NCBI GenBank assembly: GCA_944376125.1
Contig: CALWBQ010000009.1
Coordinates: forward strand, 36,774-100,773
Length of the DNA: 64,000 bases
Origin: an uncultured Lachnospiraceae bacterium
GTDB taxonomy: Bacteria > Bacillota > Clostridia > Lachnospirales > Lachnospiraceae
Direction of reading: 5' to 3'
Made by a program: the position numbers and the translations under genes. Positions 52,386 to 61,639 of this stretch are shown piece by piece (position 1 is the first letter of the stretch; the number at the start of each line of letters is the position of its first letter). A model generated the notes under the pieces. The model was not told the origin of the DNA, searched no databases, and saw only the letters and a list, made by a program, of their open reading frames with translations.

Positions 52386-53462
52386 ATGCAGCAAAGCGTT
52401 GTCAGCATGATTATATCATTCTATATCTTTATCAGCACGGCGCTTCTCATCTTCAATCTGGCCTATATGCTTAGCTCCGGCGTGAAAAAACGTGTCATGG
52501 ACCGCAGGATCAGTGCAGAGATGGAATGGCAGAAACAGATAGTCAGCAATCCTGTGAACAGAGCTGGCCAGAAATTTCAGAAGCGTTTGTACCGGAGATT
52601 GAAAGATACGGCCAAACTTTCGGCTTTTGTGGAAGCTATCGAGAGAAACCGGAACAAGATTCCTGAGAATCAGATAGTAGAATGTCTGCGTGACTGTCGG
52701 ATGACGATATTCAAAGCGGCGGAGGCTTACAGAAAAAGGCCTGCAATGGAGCGGGCGCTGTTTGCCTATCTGATTTCGCTTTTTCCGGACCGGGCAGCAG
52801 AAGAATATACAAGGATGGGAGAGATTCTGCTGGGGTATCTGGAGAATTCAACTGTATACTGCAGGCAAAATGTGCTGCAGGCCCTGTACCGGCTGGGAAA
52901 TGAAGACGCGCTGGTGCGCGCCCTGCAGATATTCCAAGAGCAGAAATGGTATCACAATTCGAAGCTGATCGCCGACGGCCTCGCAGAATACAGGGGTGAC
53001 AGGGTGAAACTGGCGAGGCGGCTCTGGAACCAGAAGGAGGATGAAATAATGAGAGTGATATTGATTCAATTTATGAATCAGCTTCCGGAGGATATGTCAG
53101 ATCTCGTTCTTCCAGAACTTTCTTCTGAATACCACGAAGTGCGGTTTGCGGCAGTGCGGTATTTTACAAAACACATCAATGCCGAGGCAGGCAAATGCCT
53201 TTTGAATATATTGAGAGAGGACAGCGATGTCTCTTCTGCGGCTGCCCAGGCGCTGGGAAGCTACCCTGGAGAGACGGCGAAACAGGAGCTGATGCTGGCG
53301 CTTCAGAGCAAGAATTGGTATGTAAGGCACAACTCTGCGGTATCGCTGATGAAAATGAACTTGTCGCCTGAGGAAACCAGGAAGCTGATCACAGCCGATG
53401 ACAGGTATGTGAGGGAAATGTTTACTTATGTCTGGGAAAGCAGAGGGACCGCGGAATGTTAG
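52386..53462 (+). CDS. HEAT-repeat membrane protein
   Basis: A 358-residue protein with one N-terminal membrane segment (MIISFYIFISTALLIFNLAYM) and an alpha-helical solenoid from about residue 75, with repeats such as ALYRLGNEDALVRALQIF, VRFAAVRYFTKHIN, AAAQALGSYPGETAKQEL and VRHNSAVSLMKMN. HEAT-like partners accompany GT2 synthases in several exopolysaccharide loci. It ends 7 bp inside the next gene, so the two are translated together. Confidence 0.82.
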   Translation: MQQSVVSMIISFYIFISTALLIFNLAYMLSSGVKKRVMDRRISAEMEWQKQIVSNPVNRAGQKFQKRLYRRLKDTAKLSAFVEAIERNRNKIPENQIVECLRDCRMTIFKAAEAYRKRPAMERALFAYLISLFPDRAAEEYTRMGEILLGYLENSTVYCRQNVLQALYRLGNEDALVRALQIFQEQKWYHNSKLIADGLAEYRGDRVKLARRLWNQKEDEIMRVILIQFMNQLPEDMSDLVLPELSSEYHEVRFAAVRYFTKHINAEAGKCLLNILREDSDVSSAAAQALGSYPGETAKQELMLALQSKNWYVRHNSAVSLMKMNLSPEETRKLITADDRYVREMFTYVWESRGTAEC

Positions 53463-54859
53463 CAGTATTGGAATTTGGGCTGAAATTAATAAACTGGTTT
53501 TTTCTAATTTATCTGATGATCTATGCAACCTACCTGCTGCTGTCAGTGGGAGTAGGGGCGTGGGATCTGTATTATGCCAACAAAATGCGGGCAATCAAAA
53601 ATGAGATTAAGCATGACTATTACTTTCCGGTATCCATTCTCGTCCCTGCATACAATGAAGAAGTTACGATCGTGGACAGCATTGAATCTCTGCTGAAGCT
53701 GGATTACCGTCTGTATGAGATTATTATTGTGGATGACGGTTCAACGGATGATACAGTAGCAGTATTGAAGAAACACTTCAATATGATAAAGGTGAATCGC
53801 CCGATACGCAAAAAGCTGGCTTGTGCGCAGGAGAAAGAGATCTATGAGGCGGCGGGGCTGAAAGTCCCAGTCACCCTGATCTGTAAGCACAATGGGGGAA
53901 AGGGGGATGCGCTGAACATGGGAATCAATGCCTCTTCATATCCGTATTTCCTCTGTATTGATGCGGATTCTATGCTGCAGGCAGATTCCCTTGAGAAGAT
54001 TGTGCAGCCAGTGATGGAACAGGACAATGTTGTGGCTGTGGGAGGACTGGTACGGGCAGCTCAGAGTCTGCAGATTGAGAATGGAAAAAGAGTGGGGTTT
54101 CGAATGCCGCGGAATCTGGTGACAAGTATGCAGATCATGGAATATGATCGTTCTTTCCTGGCGGCAAGGATATTCATGGACAGATTCAACGGAAATATGA
54201 TCATATCGGGAGCCTTCGGATTGTTTAAGAAAGATATTGTAATAGCAGCAGGCGGGTATGACAGAGAGACGCTGGGGGAGGATATGGAGCTTGTCATGCG
54301 TATGCATGTGTTCTGCAGAAACAATAAAATTCCGTATTCCGTTCGCTATGAACCGAATGCGGTCTGCTGGAGCCAGGTTCCGGAGTCCCTAGGAGATCTG
54401 CGCAAGCAGAGGAGAAGATGGCATCTGGGGCTGTTCCAAAGCATGGCAAAACATCGCCGGATCTTTATGAACCGCGCTTATGGATGGCTTGGAATGGGAT
54501 CATACCTGTATTATCTTCTTTACGAGCTGCTTTCTCCGGTATTTCAGCTTGTCGGCTGGGTTGCTATGGCGGCTTCGGCTGCCGCAGGCATATTAAACTG
54601 GGATTTTATGGTACGTTTCTATCTGATGTATACGATGTATAACGCGATACTTACAATCACTATTTTCTTCCAGCGCATTTATACATTAAATCTGCGAACG
54701 AAGCTGATGGATATAGGAAAAGCTGTGCTGGTCTGCATCCTGGAGAATGTATTTTTCCGGCTGTTTTTAGATATGGTCCGTGTTACGGCATTTATCGGGT
54801 ATGGAAAAAGAAAAAAACAGTGGGGAAAGATTAAGAGAGTAAAGCAGGACAGCATATAA
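53456..54859 (+). CDS. processive glycosyltransferase family 2 (BcsA/HasA-like synthase)
   Basis: A 467-residue membrane synthase. An N-terminal membrane helix (LINWFFLIYLMIYATYLLLS), then the GT-A domain: VPAYNEEVTIVDS, IIIVDDGSTDDTV, IDADSMLQ (DxD), GEDMELVMRM (catalytic Asp) and RKQRRRWHLG (Q-x-x-R-W), then three to four C-terminal helices forming the exit channel. This is the set found in processive synthases of cellulose, hyaluronan or poly-GlcNAc type. No PilZ domain. It overlaps the HEAT gene by 7 bp. Confidence 0.9.
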   Translation: MLAVLEFGLKLINWFFLIYLMIYATYLLLSVGVGAWDLYYANKMRAIKNEIKHDYYFPVSILVPAYNEEVTIVDSIESLLKLDYRLYEIIIVDDGSTDDTVAVLKKHFNMIKVNRPIRKKLACAQEKEIYEAAGLKVPVTLICKHNGGKGDALNMGINASSYPYFLCIDADSMLQADSLEKIVQPVMEQDNVVAVGGLVRAAQSLQIENGKRVGFRMPRNLVTSMQIMEYDRSFLAARIFMDRFNGNMIISGAFGLFKKDIVIAAGGYDRETLGEDMELVMRMHVFCRNNKIPYSVRYEPNAVCWSQVPESLGDLRKQRRRWHLGLFQSMAKHRRIFMNRAYGWLGMGSYLYYLLYELLSPVFQLVGWVAMAASAAAGILNWDFMVRFYLMYTMYNAILTITIFFQRIYTLNLRTKLMDIGKAVLVCILENVFFRLFLDMVRVTAFIGYGKRKKQWGKIKRVKQDSI

Positions 54860-54898
54860 GCAATGAGTTGGCAACGGACTGGCAAGAAGGAGATTATA

Positions 54899-56821
54899 AT
54901 GAAAAAGCTGGATGGAATGCATTGGGGAAGACCAATAGCCATAACAAGTGTTATGATTTTTCTGGTTATGGTAGCTTCATTTGGTGTAATTAAATATATC
55001 AATCACGTAGAAGAAGAGAGAAGTTTTGAGAGGCTTTATCAAGAAGCGGATAATCTGGCAGGCAACATTGAAACGTATGCGAACAGCGACAGAGAAGAGC
55101 TGGAGATGCTCGCGGAAGTTATTGCAAAATACGACCAACTGGACTCGCAAGACTTGTGGAATCTGCTGGATTCCTATGCTGCGGTCGGCATGATGTCCCG
55201 GCTTGAATTGCTTATCCCCAACGATATTGTCCTCACAAAAGGCGGTAAGCGCGTGGATGCCAAAGGGATACTGTCGTTTGAGGAGGAGAAGGCCCGCGGA
55301 AGCCACATCACAGACCGCGAGACGGATATCCTTGACAGCAGCAACTATATTGTGAGGCATTACGTTCCGGTGGTTCGAAACGGAGAGACGGTTGCCATGC
55401 TGTACGGAGTGATTGAATTGGGTGAGCTGCCAGAAGCAGTCAATTTGAACCCTTACGGCGGAAAAGGAGCTATGTATATTATAGACGGTAATACCGGTGA
55501 CCTGCTGGTTGACACATGGCACCCAAACGAAGGCGGAAATATGTGGACTTTGGGAGAACGGGAGATGGCGCCTGGTTATGACCCCGAACAGATGAGACAG
55601 GGAGTCAAAAATGGAGACAGCAGGTATGTGGTCTTTGTATCTCGGACAGTGGGAGAGTATCTTTACTTTTATTATCAGCCTATGGAGATCAATGAGTGGA
55701 GAATCGCGGTATCAGTTCCCGAGAGCGTGGTGTTTGAAAGTGCAGATATGATTGAAGGGATCCTGAACAGATTCCTTTTGTTTGAGCTGTTCAGCTTTCT
55801 TGTATACTTTTGGTGGGTGATCCATTATGTGAGGCAGGTAACGGAGGAAAAGCAGTACAGGCTTGAGACACTGAATCATATATATGATGTGGAGAAACTG
55901 CTGTTTAACGGCCATGAGAAAAAAGAGAATATAAACGAAGCATTGGAAAAAATTGGAAATATTATCCAGGCAGAAGGAATGGGGTTTTGGATTCTTGGAC
56001 AGTCTGATGACAATGTTTCATTTTTCTGGAAAAAGAATCAGGAAAATGGCAGCCAGGAGAACAGCGGCAGCCAGAAATGTATACATAAGCTGTTTGAATA
56101 TTTTGAGAAAGAAAACAGTATATATAAGGCTTACGATGAAAAGAACCTCAGAGGGATATTTTCAGAGGAGGAGCGAAGCAACATCAGCAATATTATGGCA
56201 GTTCCTGTCGAGGATATGGATGGGAATGTCTGCGGTATTCTGGCAGCCTGCAATATAACGGGAGGAGGCGATCCGGAGGCAGTGCTAAAGAGCATGAAAT
56301 TTAGCTTCAGCATGCTCTGCCGCAATCTAAAAAATGATGCGGAGATCAGAAAACAGGGGGAGAGGGATGCTCTCACTGGGCTTTATAACCGCAACCGCTA
56401 TGAAAAAGATATCCTTCAGATCCATCCGGAGGAGGAAAAGGGTCTGATCTGTATCTATATAGATGTGAACGGCCTTCACGAGATGAACAATGAAAAGGGC
56501 CATGAAAAAGGCGACCGAATGCTGAAGACCGTGGCAGATGGAATTAGAAAACATTTTCCGGATGGGAAGTCCTATCGGATCGGCGGAGATGAATTCGTTG
56601 TGTTTGTCCATGGCGAGGAGAAAGAAATTACTGCCCAAAGCGATGCGTTAAAGGCATCATTGGAGGCTTTGGATTACCACATTTCAGTGGGAATCCAGAG
56701 CAAAACAGAAAACGGTTCAGTGGCATCTCAGATAAAAGGCGCTGAAAAGAAAATGTATGCTGAAAAGAAAAAATATTACGAGCAGGAAGCAAACGACAGG
56801 AGAAGACAGGCCCGCGATTAG
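54899..56821 (+). CDS. membrane-anchored GGDEF protein (diguanylate cyclase candidate)
   Basis: A 640-residue protein. Start at 54899 (MKKLDGM) with AAGGAG upstream. Two membrane segments (about 13-35 and 280-305) flank an external sensor domain of dCache-like size, then a GAF-like region (about 330-470) and a C-terminal GGDEF domain with ERDALTGLYNRNRYE at its start and an intact RIGGDEFVVF (Gly562). No RxxD inhibitory site precedes GGDEF. It therefore can be active in making c-di-GMP from GTP, presumably to control the adjacent GT2 synthase. Confidence 0.9.
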   Translation: MKKLDGMHWGRPIAITSVMIFLVMVASFGVIKYINHVEEERSFERLYQEADNLAGNIETYANSDREELEMLAEVIAKYDQLDSQDLWNLLDSYAAVGMMSRLELLIPNDIVLTKGGKRVDAKGILSFEEEKARGSHITDRETDILDSSNYIVRHYVPVVRNGETVAMLYGVIELGELPEAVNLNPYGGKGAMYIIDGNTGDLLVDTWHPNEGGNMWTLGEREMAPGYDPEQMRQGVKNGDSRYVVFVSRTVGEYLYFYYQPMEINEWRIAVSVPESVVFESADMIEGILNRFLLFELFSFLVYFWWVIHYVRQVTEEKQYRLETLNHIYDVEKLLFNGHEKKENINEALEKIGNIIQAEGMGFWILGQSDDNVSFFWKKNQENGSQENSGSQKCIHKLFEYFEKENSIYKAYDEKNLRGIFSEEERSNISNIMAVPVEDMDGNVCGILAACNITGGGDPEAVLKSMKFSFSMLCRNLKNDAEIRKQGERDALTGLYNRNRYEKDILQIHPEEEKGLICIYIDVNGLHEMNNEKGHEKGDRMLKTVADGIRKHFPDGKSYRIGGDEFVVFVHGEEKEITAQSDALKASLEALDYHISVGIQSKTENGSVASQIKGAEKKMYAEKKKYYEQEANDRRRQARD

Positions 56822-56954
56822 CGATGCGCCGGAAATCCGGGCAGAGGCATGGACCGTTCTGATTGGATGCTTTGCCATGAAAGCAGAAAAAACGATATAA
56901 TAGCAATCATACCCTCATTTCCGCTGAGATTTTAAAAGAGAGCAAGCTGCTGTT

Positions 56955-57719
56955 TCAGAGATGGATTTGGAAATGATCATAACTAAATATGCCATTTCCC
57001 TGTTTTAATTTTCCTTCGTCTGATAAATCACGAAACGCCATCTCGATCTTATCAACTAAGGCAACTGGAATAGATAATTGGTGGTGGCCAGGCAATATTC
57101 GATCGATCCCTAAAGACTGGACTTTTCGAATAGACTCCCAAAATTGCTGTGGATTTGTGGATGGATAAAAAATGTCAAGACATCCGCTGTAGATCAAATC
57201 GCCAGAGTATAGATACTGTTTCTCTGGCTCGTAGAAACAGCAATGTCCAGGAGAGTGGCCTGGGGTATGAATAACAGTCAGTTTCCGATTCCCTAAGTCA
57301 AGGCTGTCTCCGTCATGTAAAAGCATTTGGGGGACACCTTGAAAAATCTGATACTGGTCTATTTTGAAATCGGAAGGAAAATCGCATGGCTTACACATAA
57401 GACTGTGTTTTACTGCCGGCAAAGGTATGGGAAATTTGACGGAGAGCCATTCTTCTTCTGCTTCGTGGACTGCAATAAACTTAAAATATTTGTGTCCCCC
57501 AATGTGGTCCCAATGGACATGAGTAGTAAGTACCATAACAGGCAGTTTCGTCAAGGTATCTGCAATCTCACGGATATTGGAAATACCTAAACCTGTATCA
57601 ATCAGAGCAGCCTTGTCCTCTCCGCATAGAAGATAACTGTGCGTTTCCTCCCAGTGCTTATATTCGCTGATGGCAAATGTATTGTAGTCTATTTTTTCAA
57701 CAGTAAACCAGCTTTTCAT
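56955..57719 (-). CDS. MBL-fold metallohydrolase
   Basis: A 254-residue metallo-beta-lactamase-fold enzyme. The metal motif THVHWDHIGGH near residue 80 has the H-x-H-x-D-H pattern; further ligands lie in IHTPGHSPGHCCF, a His-rich segment, and SGDLIYSG. Start at 57719 with GGGGGA upstream; 27 upstream codons are dropped. Follows the alpha/beta hydrolase gene in the same direction. Substrate unknown. Confidence 0.9.
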   Translation of the reverse strand: MKSWFTVEKIDYNTFAISEYKHWEETHSYLLCGEDKAALIDTGLGISNIREIADTLTKLPVMVLTTHVHWDHIGGHKYFKFIAVHEAEEEWLSVKFPIPLPAVKHSLMCKPCDFPSDFKIDQYQIFQGVPQMLLHDGDSLDLGNRKLTVIHTPGHSPGHCCFYEPEKQYLYSGDLIYSGCLDIFYPSTNPQQFWESIRKVQSLGIDRILPGHHQLSIPVALVDKIEMAFRDLSDEGKLKQGNGIFSYDHFQIHL

Positions 57720-57774
57720 TTTCTTTTCCCCCAAACTTTTATGCCTGCGGTTTTCGTGCTTCTGTCTGAATGAA

Positions 57775-58404
57775 TTAAGGATTTTGCAGATAATATTCAT
57801 TCAATATTTCTGCTAAGGCTTTTGGGCTTTCTTCATTGACAACATGGCCAGTATTTTCCATAATTTTCAATTCTGAATTTTTAATATTTTGTGATAAGTA
57901 ATACGCTGATTTTATGTTTGCTCTATCTTTCTTTCCGCAGAGAATGAGAGTAGGGCATTTCACATCTTTTGCCTTATCACTGAAGTCAAAGTTTTTCATG
58001 GTCTTTCCTAAAATAAAAGAGTCCTTTTTATCGAATGCCATAGTTTCAAAAATAGATTTTGGCAATAATCTGAAAATGATATTTTGAAAACGAAAGGCCA
58101 GTTTCGGGACTTTATATGGCGTTCCAATTAAGACCAATGATTTCACTTTTTGCGGGAAATCCAAAGCAAAATTAAAAGCCAAAATGCCGCCTAATGAAAG
58201 ACCGCATAAATGAATTTGGCCGTCAATTTTACTGCAATATTTTACAAATGAAGAATATAGATTTTTGTAACTTGCCTCTTTTCCCTCCAAGATAGAGGAT
58301 AGATTTGGACATACAATATCTTCCCTGTGTGTCATATATGAAATGGTTGTATCCCAACTTGCTGCCTTGTGTCCTGAGCCGTGAACTAAAATTATTGCCG
58401 CCAT
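57775..58404 (-). CDS. alpha/beta-fold hydrolase
   Basis: A 209-residue serine hydrolase. The oxyanion region is ILVHGSGHKAASWD, the nucleophile elbow GLSLGG, acid in TLILCGKKDRANIKS and the His in NTGHVVNEESPKAL. Small and cytosolic, an esterase or lipase-like enzyme. Start chosen at 58404 with AAAGGAG upstream; the longer open frame upstream (to 58641) has no such site. Cotranscribed with the MBL gene. Confidence 0.88.
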   Translation of the reverse strand: MAAIILVHGSGHKAASWDTTISYMTHREDIVCPNLSSILEGKEASYKNLYSSFVKYCSKIDGQIHLCGLSLGGILAFNFALDFPQKVKSLVLIGTPYKVPKLAFRFQNIIFRLLPKSIFETMAFDKKDSFILGKTMKNFDFSDKAKDVKCPTLILCGKKDRANIKSAYYLSQNIKNSELKIMENTGHVVNEESPKALAEILNEYYLQNP

Positions 58405-58752
58405 AAGGATCTCCTTTGGATTGAAATGATATTTTCCTGCCTTGTTTCTGACTAATGTTCCGGAAAAAGCTATCGCTGCGCTTTCCTTCTGAATACTTCC
58501 ATTATACAAAATGATCGCAAAAATGCAATTCCTGCAAAATTCCAACAACTTTTTTTGCCGTATCGGCTGAAAGGAGCGTGCCAGCGGTGAATATGCCGCT
58601 GCCGTCCAGAACTGACATCTGCCGGGCACCATACATCCCACGGAACGCTGCAGGCTGTTCCTGCCCAGCCAGTTTGTGATTTCCCTATTCTCAAAGAAAA
58701 CCAGCTATAGTATAATAAATAAAATAACTATCACAAATGAGAGGATAAATCA
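58405..58752. other. 348-bp divergent intergenic region
   Basis: Separates the alpha/beta hydrolase and flavodoxin-like genes. A plus-strand -10 TATAAT (58711-58716) with TATAG just upstream and a weak -35 TTCTCA (58688-58693, 17-bp spacing) should drive the flavodoxin-like gene. No further gene is supported here. Confidence 0.55.
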
Positions 58753-59337
58753 ATGAAAAAAATACTTGTAATTCAAAGCAGCGGAAAAACAAACGGGAAT
58801 ACAGCACAACTTGTAAACAGCTTTGTAAAAGGAGCGCAGGAAAAGGGCCATTCAGTTGAAGTGATTTCCCTTGTGAAGAATGAAGTAAAGCCTTGTTTAG
58901 GATGTAATGCCTGTCGTTATGAAAAGCCCTGTATTCAAAAAGATTCGTTTAATGAGCTGGTTCCTAAGATTAAAGAAGCAGACTGCCTTGTTTTTGCTTC
59001 TCCTCTTTATTTTTGGTCAATGTCTGCCAGAATAAAGGCATTTATTGAGCGCTTTTATTGTATTGCAATCAAAGACGAAAATCCACCGTTTGGCAGACAT
59101 GAAAAATATCCGATAAAAGATTGTGCGCTTCTTATGACTGCGGCTGATAACAATTTCTGGACATTTGAACAAGCAGCTTCTTATTATCAGTATGTATTTA
59201 TTAACTATATCGGTTTTCGTGATAAGGGCATGCTTCTTGCTGGAGGCTGCGGCCATACAGACGGAAAGCCCCAGATTGATAAAACAAATCATCTAAAAGA
59301 AGCGTATGAATTTGGAAAAAATATTTATGCGGAATAA
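58753..59337 (+). CDS. flavodoxin-like NAD(P)H oxidoreductase
   Basis: A 194-residue FMN-binding protein. VIQSSGKTNGNTAQLVNSFV is the flavin phosphate loop, and VKPCLGCNACRYEKPCIQ is a cysteine-rich segment as in iron-sulfur flavoproteins (four Cys). ASPLYFWSMSARIKAFIERF is the second FMN loop. Likely reduces quinones, nitro groups or another acceptor. Followed by decayed DNA; codons here are noticeably A/T-rich. Confidence 0.9.
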   Translation: MKKILVIQSSGKTNGNTAQLVNSFVKGAQEKGHSVEVISLVKNEVKPCLGCNACRYEKPCIQKDSFNELVPKIKEADCLVFASPLYFWSMSARIKAFIERFYCIAIKDENPPFGRHEKYPIKDCALLMTAADNNFWTFEQAASYYQYVFINYIGFRDKGMLLAGGCGHTDGKPQIDKTNHLKEAYEFGKNIYAE

Positions 59338-59668
59338 ATTACTCAAATATTATATTTTCTATATCATCAGGCCAACTTGCCCCAGGCTTTCAAAACTGAA
59401 TACCAGCCGCCCACCGGCGGAACCGCCGAGCAGGAAATCAGAAACGGTTTCCTGCTGTTTCTTTGTTCGGACACCGGGGAAAAGGAGGTCATTGATCCGT
59501 CACAGCTTATATCGAACACGTATGGGCGGAAACCATGACAGCCTGCCTAGGAGTTGCGAAAGCTGGGTAAATAGTACCCTGTTTGCGGCGTTAATAAGGC
59601 TTTGATTTCCGATTTTTTGGTGCTATAATACTCAAAGACTGCGGAAGAAAGGTCAGTTCTAGATAAGA
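59338..59668. other. decayed accessory DNA with hairpin
   Basis: No complete gene. A 45-codon frame at 59389-59538 (from EYQPPTGGTAEQEIRNGFLL, ending ISNTYGRKP) looks like the 3' end of a lost gene. It contains a hairpin AGCAGGAAA / TTTCCTGCT (59429-59456). The same string recurs in decayed form near 63523. A promoter-like TTGATT / TATAAT (59602-59629, spacer 16) precedes the MFS fragment. Confidence 0.5.
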
Positions 59669-59936
59669 TGGCAGTAAAAAGAACGATAAAAAGACATTGA
59701 TCACTTGTTATATCGGATTTATCACACAGGCAATTGTGGCAAATTTGGCTCCATTGCTGTTTTTGCGGTTTCATAACGAGTATAATATCCCTCTTGGAAA
59801 AAGCGTTGTGATTTCTCAATTTTTGGCAGGGACTGGGCTGATCAGTTTGGCAATCTTGCCGAACATCCTGTCAGATCCATTTGCCGGAATTCTGATTAGC
59901 GTGATCGTCTATGCGATGAAATGTGTGTTGCGATAG
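59669..59936 (+). pseudogene. MFS transporter fragment
   Basis: From the ATG at 59669 (MAVKRTIKRH) a frameshift leads to the better frame at 59697 (LITCYIGFITQAIVANLAPL, then FLRFHNEYNIPLGK). It continues with ISLAILPNILSDPFAGILISV and stops at 59936. In intact relatives these two parts are separated by roughly 30-40 residues and hundreds more follow, so both an internal deletion and a C-terminal truncation have occurred. Call from recollection of the MFS family, no search. Confidence 0.65.
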
Positions 59937-59965
59937 GGATAATATAGAAAAAGTGAGGTGTTTAC

Positions 59966-60439
59966 ATGGGATCAATGATAACGCTTGGCATTGGCCGGAT
60001 GGAGATTGACTGGGGGAAAAATAATTCTTTCAGGAACCACTCCGTTCTTTTCAGAACTTCCGATGTGAAATTCATTCCATATTATTATGTTGATATGGAC
60101 TCAGGTGAACCGATTATAGAAATGAAAGAGGGCTATGCTAGAAAACTTTCCAGTATAAAAAAACGTCTGGATTTACTGGGATACGATCTTGTGTCGATTA
60201 GGAAAATGTATGAAGATATTGTGCGAGAGCACCAAGAATATGGTTACAAGATAATATTATCCTTTGATGTGTTTTATGACGTGCTGCGAGCCATCAATGT
60301 TTCGGAGATGGATACTGTCAAGGCGGCTGAATTTGAAGGAAACGGGTATGATTTCGGAGAATATGTCGGAAGGTGTGTCCTTAACAAAGGAGCACACGAC
60401 GTTCCAAAGAGTGAGAACTACGTTATATTTTCCACTTAG
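59966..60439 (+). CDS. HEPN/Toprim-associated-like protein, probably truncated
   Basis: A 157-residue protein (MGSMITLGIGRMEIDWGKNN at its start), which resembles the N-terminal domain of proteins called HEPN/Toprim-associated in accessory regions. It has an N-terminal beta part (KFIPYYYVDMD), then two helices with KKRLDLLGYDLVSIRKMYED. It ends soon after, so the C-terminal part expected in longer relatives is missing. RBS GTGAGG. It may be a relic of a defence module. Confidence 0.5.
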   Translation: MGSMITLGIGRMEIDWGKNNSFRNHSVLFRTSDVKFIPYYYVDMDSGEPIIEMKEGYARKLSSIKKRLDLLGYDLVSIRKMYEDIVREHQEYGYKIILSFDVFYDVLRAINVSEMDTVKAAEFEGNGYDFGEYVGRCVLNKGAHDVPKSENYVIFST

Positions 60440-60556
60440 GCATCCCATATATTAAGTGATACATCTCCAATCAGGCAGAGAAAACCACAATAATACGTTT
60501 GGATAGAAGGGGTTGAACTTAAAAAGTTCAATCTACTTTGAAAGGACGTATACATC

Positions 60557-61290
60557 ATGCGTAAGCCTATGGACATTGACTTTGAACGTTGTACTTCTGG
60601 CATTGAGTTTGAGGAATGGGTTAAAGAACTGCTTGGTCAGCTTCGGATGAAGGCAGAGCGTGTAGGTAAGAATGACTGTGGTATAGATATCATAGCTACA
60701 GCCGCAGTAAATAAGAACACGACCAAGCGGTTTTATATTCAATGCAAGTATTACAATAGGTTCCTTGGGAAAGGCCGATCCAAGGGATATTCGCAGGGAC
60801 GGCCCATCACAAGGAGTATGGGGAGCCAGTCGTTATCACAAACAACTATGTAACCTTTGAGACCCGTAGGTATGCAAAGGACTTAGCAGTTGAAATCATA
60901 GCGGCACCAGAATGGGAAGAATTTAAACGTATCAACATAGAAGGGAGAATGGACAATCCAAATCAGCATACGGGACTATTTGGACTTATGATAGCCAAGC
61001 AGGAAAAGGTTCGCCATGTGCAGATACCATCTGGAGAGCATTCCAATGGCCCATTTAACCTTGGAGCAGTCAATGGAATACATTCACAGATAGAAAAGAT
61101 GCTCCCGGAGAGTGCAGAACGGCTCCCAGCAACAAAATACCTTAACCAATACATGGCGTTGTTTATCTGGCTATGGCAACATAAGGGCCTTCCCCTTGCA
61201 GACAAAGAATTGCTGCTCAAGCGAACTATAGCGAACAGTTATAATTACGCAGAGAGCTACGATAAAATCAAAGTCCGTCCTATTGTATAA
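60557..61290 (+). pseudogene. Mrr-like restriction endonuclease, frameshifted
   Basis: The frame from 60557 carries an Mrr-type PD-(D/E)xK core: SGIEFEEWVKELLGQLR, DCGIDIIATA and RFYIQCKYYNRFLGKG, with the D...QxK set. Reading then goes wrong near 60773, where one base is missing; switching frame restores PIQGIFAGTAHHKEYGEPVV, NNYVTFETRRYAKDL and continues unbroken through 61290. The 3' part (NQHTGLFGLMIAKQ onward, ending KIKVRPIV) is less familiar and may be a fused domain. The gene is probably dead unless the base is a sequencing error. Confidence 0.7.
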
Positions 61291-61390
61291 TAAAACTATA
61301 AAAGGAGAAATGATATAGATTTGTCCAGCGTCTTGTGTTATACTTTTCGCAAAGAAACAGGGCGACGAACAAGAAGTTGAGGAAAAAAGG

Positions 61391-61639
61391 ATGGAAGATA
61401 AAAATATATTACTTGATAATATTGATAAAATTCATACAACTGAAATGGGAAGTGATAGAATTAAAAGAAATCTAAAAATAGATACAGCAGATGTTGTTGA
61501 GTATTGTGTCAATAAGGTGTTAGCCCCAAATTGCAATACATACAAACAGGGTAAAAATTGGTATTGTGAGGTTGAAAATATCAGAATTACTATCAATTCA
61601 TACAGCTATACAATTATTACAGCACATATTGTTAAGTAA
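61391..61639 (+). CDS. DUF3781 domain-containing protein
   Basis: An 82-residue protein with LLDNIDKIHTTEMGSDRIKR, CVNKVLAPNCNTYKQGKNWY and ITINSYSYTIITAHIVK, the DUF3781 pattern. It is intact and small, of unknown function, and typical of accessory DNA in gut Clostridia. Preceded by 'AGAAGTTGAGGAAAAAAGG' as a possible ribosome site. Confidence 0.8.
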   Translation: MEDKNILLDNIDKIHTTEMGSDRIKRNLKIDTADVVEYCVNKVLAPNCNTYKQGKNWYCEVENIRITINSYSYTIITAHIVK

